A program made the position numbers and the translations under genes. From Streptomyces caniferus (lineage in GTDB: Bacteria; Actinomycetota; Actinomycetes; Streptomycetales; Streptomycetaceae), in NCBI RefSeq assembly GCF_009811555.1, contig NZ_BLIN01000005.1:4349501-4413500 (forward strand): a stretch of DNA of 64,000 nucleotides, written 5' to 3'. Below, piece after piece: positions 60,589-64,000 of the stretch. The notes under the pieces are model-generated. The model saw nothing but the letters and a program-made list of their open reading frames with translations, did no database searches and had not been told where the DNA came from. Position 1 is the stretch's first letter, and every line of letters starts with the position of its first letter.

Positions 60589-60616
60589 CGCAGGTCCCCG
60601 CGGGAACACGTCAGCC

Positions 60617-61147
60617 ATGCAGCAATCTCCCGGGGGACCGCCCCCGCACTCGGGCAAGTACGTGGTGCGCGACCGTATCTTCGGCATCGGCGACGACTAC
60701 TGGATCGACGACGAGCACGGGCGGCACGCCTTCCTCGTGGACGGAAAGGCGCTGCGGCTTCGGGAGACCTTCGAGCTGAAGGACACCGAGCGGCGGGTGC
60801 TGATCACCATCCGCAAGAAGATGCTCAGCGTGCGCGACACGATGACCATCGAGCGGGACGACAAGCCGCTGGCCACCATCAAGCGCAAGCGGCTCTCGCT
60901 GCTGCGCAACCACTACCGCGTCGCGCTGGTGGACGGCACCGAGCTGGATGTCAGCGGAAAGATCCTGGACCGGGAGTTCGCGGTCGAGTACGACGGCGAA
61001 CTGCTCGCGGAGATCTCGCGGCGCTGGCTGACCGTAGGTGACACCTATGTGGTCAACGTCGTACGGGACGACGCGGGCCCGGCGCTGCTGATCGCCGTCG
61101 CGGTGTGTGTGATCCGGCTGGCGGAACGGGAACGCGGCGACGACTGA
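60617..61147 (+). CDS. LURP-one-related (Tubby-like) family protein
   Basis: A 176-residue protein of the DUF567/LURP-one family, a beta-barrel around a helix resembling Tubby and scramblases. Motifs: KYVVRDRIFGIGDDYWIDDEHGRHAFLVDGKALRLRETFELKD, IRKKMLSVRDTMTIERDDKPLATIKRKR and VEYDGELLAEISRRWLTVGDTYVVNV. The C-terminal helix (ALLIAVAVCVIRL) is hydrophobic and fills the barrel. The bacterial role is unknown. It is divergent from the thioredoxin-NHL gene. Confidence 0.9.
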   Translation: MQQSPGGPPPHSGKYVVRDRIFGIGDDYWIDDEHGRHAFLVDGKALRLRETFELKDTERRVLITIRKKMLSVRDTMTIERDDKPLATIKRKRLSLLRNHYRVALVDGTELDVSGKILDREFAVEYDGELLAEISRRWLTVGDTYVVNVVRDDAGPALLIAVAVCVIRLAERERGDD

Positions 61148-61298
61148 GCAGCGAGGGCCGCTGCCGTACGGCGCACCCCTCTGCGGCCCGGAAGCATCGG
61201 CCTACGATGGTCACCCGAAAGCACTGCCGGGGTGCCCGTGCGGAGCGTAACTTAACTGCACAGACAGCAGCCCGCGTACGAACCGTCCGAGGGGTCCC

Positions 61299-62123
61299 GT
61301 GACCGTCCATCCCAGCCTTCAGTCCTCCATCGATGCCTGGACTCACTCCATAGAAGCGATAACCGAGCTGGTCACTCCGCTCGTCGAGGGCGAGTGGAAC
61401 GGGGCGACGGGCCTCCCAGGATGGTCTGTTCGCGATGTGGTCTCCCATGTCATCGGCCTGGAATGCGAAATGCTGGGCGACCCTCGGCCGATCCATACGC
61501 TGCCGCGCGACCTCTACCACGTACGCAGCGAATCGGCGCGACGGATGGAGGTGCAGGTCGACGTCCGACGGCACCACACCGCGCCGGAGATGCTCAGCGA
61601 GCTCGAATACACCGTCATCCGCCGTTCCCGGCAGCTGCGCAACGAGTCCCGTCAGCCGGACGCCGTGGTGCGCAGCCCGCTCGGTGAGGACCGTTCGCTG
61701 GAATTCGTCCTGCAGCAGCGGGCCTTCGACGTCTGGGTCCATGAGCAGGACCTGCGCCGGGTACTCGGCAAGCCCGGCAATCTCGACTCCCCCGGCGCGT
61801 ATGTGACCCGCGATCTGCTGGTGAAGGCGCTGCCCGGCATCGTGGCCAAGAGGGCCCAGGCACCCGCCGATTCTGCCGTGGTCTTCGATGTCAGCGGGCC
61901 GCTGGAATTCCTGCGCACGGTCCGCCTCGACGCCGAGGGCAAGGCCACGATCGACGGCAGCGTCTCGCTCGGCCCGACCGTGACGCTCGCCCTGGACTGG
62001 GACACCTTCCACCAGCTGGCCTGCGGCCGGGTCCGCCCGGCAGCCGTCGCCGAACAGATCAAGATCGACGGCGACAATGCGCTGGCCCAGTCGATCCTGG
62101 ACAATCTCGCCGTCACGCCGTAG
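61299..62123 (+). CDS. maleylpyruvate isomerase-family (DinB/MDMPI) mycothiol-type protein
   Basis: A 274-residue protein with an N-terminal DinB/MDMPI metal-binding four-helix bundle (about 10-165). A His in GWSVRDVVSHVIGLE and another in RAFDVWVHEQDLRRVLG fit the family's metal triad. A C-terminal SCP2-like domain (about 185-270) completes the MDMPI_C architecture. Family members use mycothiol in isomerase or transferase reactions; the actual substrate is unknown. GTG 61299 follows GAGGGG. Confidence 0.88.
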   Translation: MTVHPSLQSSIDAWTHSIEAITELVTPLVEGEWNGATGLPGWSVRDVVSHVIGLECEMLGDPRPIHTLPRDLYHVRSESARRMEVQVDVRRHHTAPEMLSELEYTVIRRSRQLRNESRQPDAVVRSPLGEDRSLEFVLQQRAFDVWVHEQDLRRVLGKPGNLDSPGAYVTRDLLVKALPGIVAKRAQAPADSAVVFDVSGPLEFLRTVRLDAEGKATIDGSVSLGPTVTLALDWDTFHQLACGRVRPAAVAEQIKIDGDNALAQSILDNLAVTP

Positions 62124-62203
62124 CAGGGCGGTTCCGGTGGGGCTGCCCCACCCCGTGCCCTGACCGTCGGCCGACCCACGAGCAGTTGGCCCCGGAGTGA
62201 GCC

Positions 62204-62217
62204 GTTTCACGTGAAAC
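62204..62217. promoter_or_regulatory. parS site (ParB-binding)
   Basis: An exact GTTTCACGTGAAAC in the 151-base convergent gap between the MDMPI-family and MFS genes. A near-copy is centred 24 bases downstream. Confidence 0.95.
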
Positions 62218-62227
62218 AGGCCTGTCC

Positions 62228-62241
62228 GTTCCACGTGAAAC
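62228..62241. promoter_or_regulatory. variant parS-like site (GTTCCACGTGAAAC)
   Basis: One mismatch to the consensus (T to C at the fourth position). It is flanked by GTCC and GGAC, so a wider imperfect palindrome remains. It is paired with the perfect site at 62204 and may be a weaker ParB site. Confidence 0.7.
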
Positions 62242-62274
62242 GGACCCGGCCGCCGACCGTGCGGCCCGCGGTCC

Positions 62275-63621
62275 TCACACGGGAACGTGGACCGCCTCGA
62301 CCCGGCTGACGACCAGCCGTTCGCGCTCGCGCCGCGCCGCGCGCCGCCGCAGCCGCAGGATCTGGGAGACCCCGGTCGCTTCCAGCACGAAGATCGAGGC
62401 AAAGGCGATCCGGTAGTTGTCGCCGGTCGCGTCCAGGAGGACGCCGATCGCGAACAGGGTCGTCATCGAGGCCGTGAAGCCGCCCATGTTGACGATGCCG
62501 GACGCGGTGCCCTGACGCTCCGGCGGGTTGGCGGGCCGCGCGAAGTCGAAGCCGATCATCGAGGCGGGGCCGCAGGCGCCCAGCACCGTGCACAGCGCGA
62601 TCAGCAGCCCCATCGGCGCATGATCGGCCGGCCAGCACAGAACGACCGCCCACATCAGAGCCGTGGCGCCGACGGTGCCCAGAGCCAGCGGCGTACGGGC
62701 CGCGTGGTGGCGGGCGATGACCTGGCCGTAGATCAGGCCCACCGCCATGTTGGAGAGCACCACGAGGGTGAGCAGTTCACCGGCGGTGCCGCGCGACAGG
62801 CCCTGCGCCTCGACGAGGAACGGCAGGCCCCAGAGCAGCAGGAACACCATCGCGGGGAACTGAGTGGTGAAGTGCACCCACATGCCCAGCCGGGTCCCGG
62901 GCTCCCGCCAGGCGTCCACGATCTGCCGGCGCACGAACCCGGCGCCGGTGTGCTCGGTGGGTGCGGGCGGCGGCTCGAAGCCCTGGGGGTGGTCCTTGAG
63001 GAAGAGCAGCAGCACGATCAGCACGACGATGCCGCCGGCGGCGCTGGAGGCGAAGGTCGGCGTCCAGCCGAAGGTGTGCAGGAAGCGGGCGAGGATGAGC
63101 GTGGAGATCAGGTTGCCCGCCATGCCCACGAGCGCGGCGATCTGCGCGATCATCGGGCCGCGGCGGGCCGGGAACCACCGGGAGCCCAGCCGCAGCACGC
63201 TGATGAAGGTCATCGCATCCCCGCAGCCGAGCAGCGCCCGGGAGCCGAGCGCCATGGCGTAGGACGAGGAGAGCGCAAAGCCGAACTGGCCGACGGTGTA
63301 GAGCACGACGCCGAGGGTCAGCACCTTCTTGGGGCCGAGCCGGTCGACCATCAGGCCGACGGGGATCTGCATCCCCGCGTACACCAGCAGCTGAAGGATG
63401 GAGAACGTCGAGAGCGCGGAGGCGTTGATGTGGAAGCGCTCGGCGGCGTCCAGGCCTGCCACGCCGAGGCTGGTGCGGTAGGTGATCGCGACGAAGTAGA
63501 CCGCCACGCCGATGCCCCAGACCGCCATGGCCTTACGGCCGCCGGGCGGGTCGGCGGGCAGCAACCGGGCGGAGCCGCCGCCTATACCGGAGCCGTTGGC
63601 ACTTCCGGCACCACCGCTCAT
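62275..63621 (-). CDS. MFS transporter (12-TMS type)
   Basis: A 448-residue major facilitator with about 12 transmembrane helices. Motifs: VGLMVDRLGPKKVLTLGVVLYTVGQ (motif A), ALLGCGDAMTFISVLRLGSRWFPARRGPMIAQIAALVGMAGNLIS, and an internal loop with HPQGFEPP. The N-terminal helix begins AMAVWGIGVAVYFVAITYRTSLGVAG. Substrate is unknown; the upstream FadR/GntR gene, overlapping by 4 bases (ATGA), is a likely local regulator and suggests a metabolite such as an organic acid or sugar acid. Confidence 0.92.
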   Translation of the reverse strand: MSGGAGSANGSGIGGGSARLLPADPPGGRKAMAVWGIGVAVYFVAITYRTSLGVAGLDAAERFHINASALSTFSILQLLVYAGMQIPVGLMVDRLGPKKVLTLGVVLYTVGQFGFALSSSYAMALGSRALLGCGDAMTFISVLRLGSRWFPARRGPMIAQIAALVGMAGNLISTLILARFLHTFGWTPTFASSAAGGIVVLIVLLLFLKDHPQGFEPPPAPTEHTGAGFVRRQIVDAWREPGTRLGMWVHFTTQFPAMVFLLLWGLPFLVEAQGLSRGTAGELLTLVVLSNMAVGLIYGQVIARHHAARTPLALGTVGATALMWAVVLCWPADHAPMGLLIALCTVLGACGPASMIGFDFARPANPPERQGTASGIVNMGGFTASMTTLFAIGVLLDATGDNYRIAFASIFVLEATGVSQILRLRRRAARRERERLVVSRVEAVHVPV

Positions 63622-64000
63622 CGCACGTCTCCCTGCGCGAGGTTACGGACCCAGCTGACGTGCCGCTGCACGGCGTCGGTCGCGGCGTCCGCATCCCCTG
63701 CCCGCAGGGCCTCGAGGATCTCCGCGTGTTCGGTGATGTTCTTGGCGATCCGGTCCGGGTGGGCGTGCATCACCGCGACCCCCATCCGCAACTGGCGGTC
63801 GCGCAGCTGCTCGTAGAGGCGCTCCAGGATCTGATTGCCGGCGCTGCGCACAATGGCGGCATGGAAGGCGCGGTCGGTGACGGAGACGGCCGTCAGATCA
63901 CCGGATGCGGCCTGTTCCCGCATCGTCTCCAGCAGCTCGGTCAGCTCGCCGATCAGCGCCTCGCTCACGGGCACCGCCTTGGCCGCGGCATGCTTCTCCA
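63618..64000 (-). CDS. FadR/GntR-family regulator, C-terminal part (runs off window)
   Basis: About 127 residues of the ligand-binding FCD domain are visible, open to the window edge; the DNA-binding N-terminus lies beyond 64000. The metal/ligand residues Asp-x3-His in TDRAFHAAIVRSAGN, His in NITEHAEILEAL and His in AVQRHVSWV match the FCD pattern, and RMGVAVMHAHPDRIAKN fits. The stop overlaps the MFS start (ATGA), so the regulator and transporter form a coupled unit and the regulator is likely to respond to the transported substrate. Confidence 0.9.
   Translation of the reverse strand, partial: EKHAAAKAVPVSEALIGELTELLETMREQAASGDLTAVSVTDRAFHAAIVRSAGNQILERLYEQLRDRQLRMGVAVMHAHPDRIAKNITEHAEILEALRAGDADAATDAVQRHVSWVRNLAQGDVR

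Overview
The window is high-GC actinobacterial DNA, almost certainly from a Streptomyces chromosome. The pointers are extreme third-position GC, XRE/DUF397 gene pairs, a SARP-type regulator, a mycothiol-dependent-enzyme-family gene, DUF4232 lipoproteins, and TTA codons confined to two regulator genes. Six exact copies of the chromosomal ParB site (parS, GTTTCACGTGAAAC) and one near-copy lie in intergenic DNA from about 26.8 kb to 62.2 kb. In Streptomyces parS sites cluster around oriC, so this is probably an origin-flanking part of the core chromosome. That agrees with the housekeeping genes metG and aspS. No tRNA, rRNA, IS element or CRISPR array was seen.

Layout. 0.1-4.3 kb: BlaI-type repressor and M56 membrane protease pair, a small unknown gene, an LCP cell-wall ligase and a DUF1876 protein. 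4.4-19.8 kb: a cobalamin (corrin-ring) biosynthesis region with cobN under a B12 riboswitch, cobG-cobH-cobIJ, cobK divergent from cbiD, and cobL-cobM. It is interrupted at 12.0-15.2 kb by an accessory patch: a PIN/RHH toxin-antitoxin module with a 24-bp palindromic operator candidate, two DUF397 genes, a DUF5753 XRE regulator with a TTA codon, and small unknown genes. 20-25.6 kb: CDF metal exporter, exported or membrane proteins of unknown role, an MDR oxidoreductase and a response regulator whose receiver lacks the phosphorylation residues. 25.7-29.3 kb: a quaternary-amine (glycine betaine/proline type) ABC importer, with its ATPase convergent to its permeases and binding protein and two parS sites between them.

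29.4-37.4 kb: polysaccharide deacetylase behind a striking 42-bp dyad, VanZ-like protein, Antigen-85-like esterase, a long acidic vWA protein and an MFS exporter. 37.5-46.7 kb: metG, a GT-C-like membrane protein, aspS, a SpoIIE phosphatase/anti-sigma-kinase fusion and an AI-2E-family membrane protein. 46.8-54.2 kb: pirin, SseB-like protein, acyl-CoA dehydrogenase, M18 aminopeptidase coupled to a SARP/NTPase regulator. 54.3-64 kb: DUF4232 proteins, an NlpC/P60 hydrolase behind a candidate c-di-AMP (ydaO) riboswitch, a membrane-anchored XRE regulator with a TTA codon, a thioredoxin-NHL protein, a LURP-one protein, a DinB/MDMPI-family protein, an MFS transporter and the C-terminus of a FadR/GntR regulator running off the end.

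No wholly new multi-gene system is evident. The best leads are the parS sites buried in long perfect palindromes behind aspS and pirin, the hybrid aerobic/anaerobic corrin pathway, the toxin-antitoxin operator next to a broken gene, the pseudo-receiver regulator, the 42-bp dyad, the SARP-spaced repeat, and the two bldA-type TTA codons in HTH genes.
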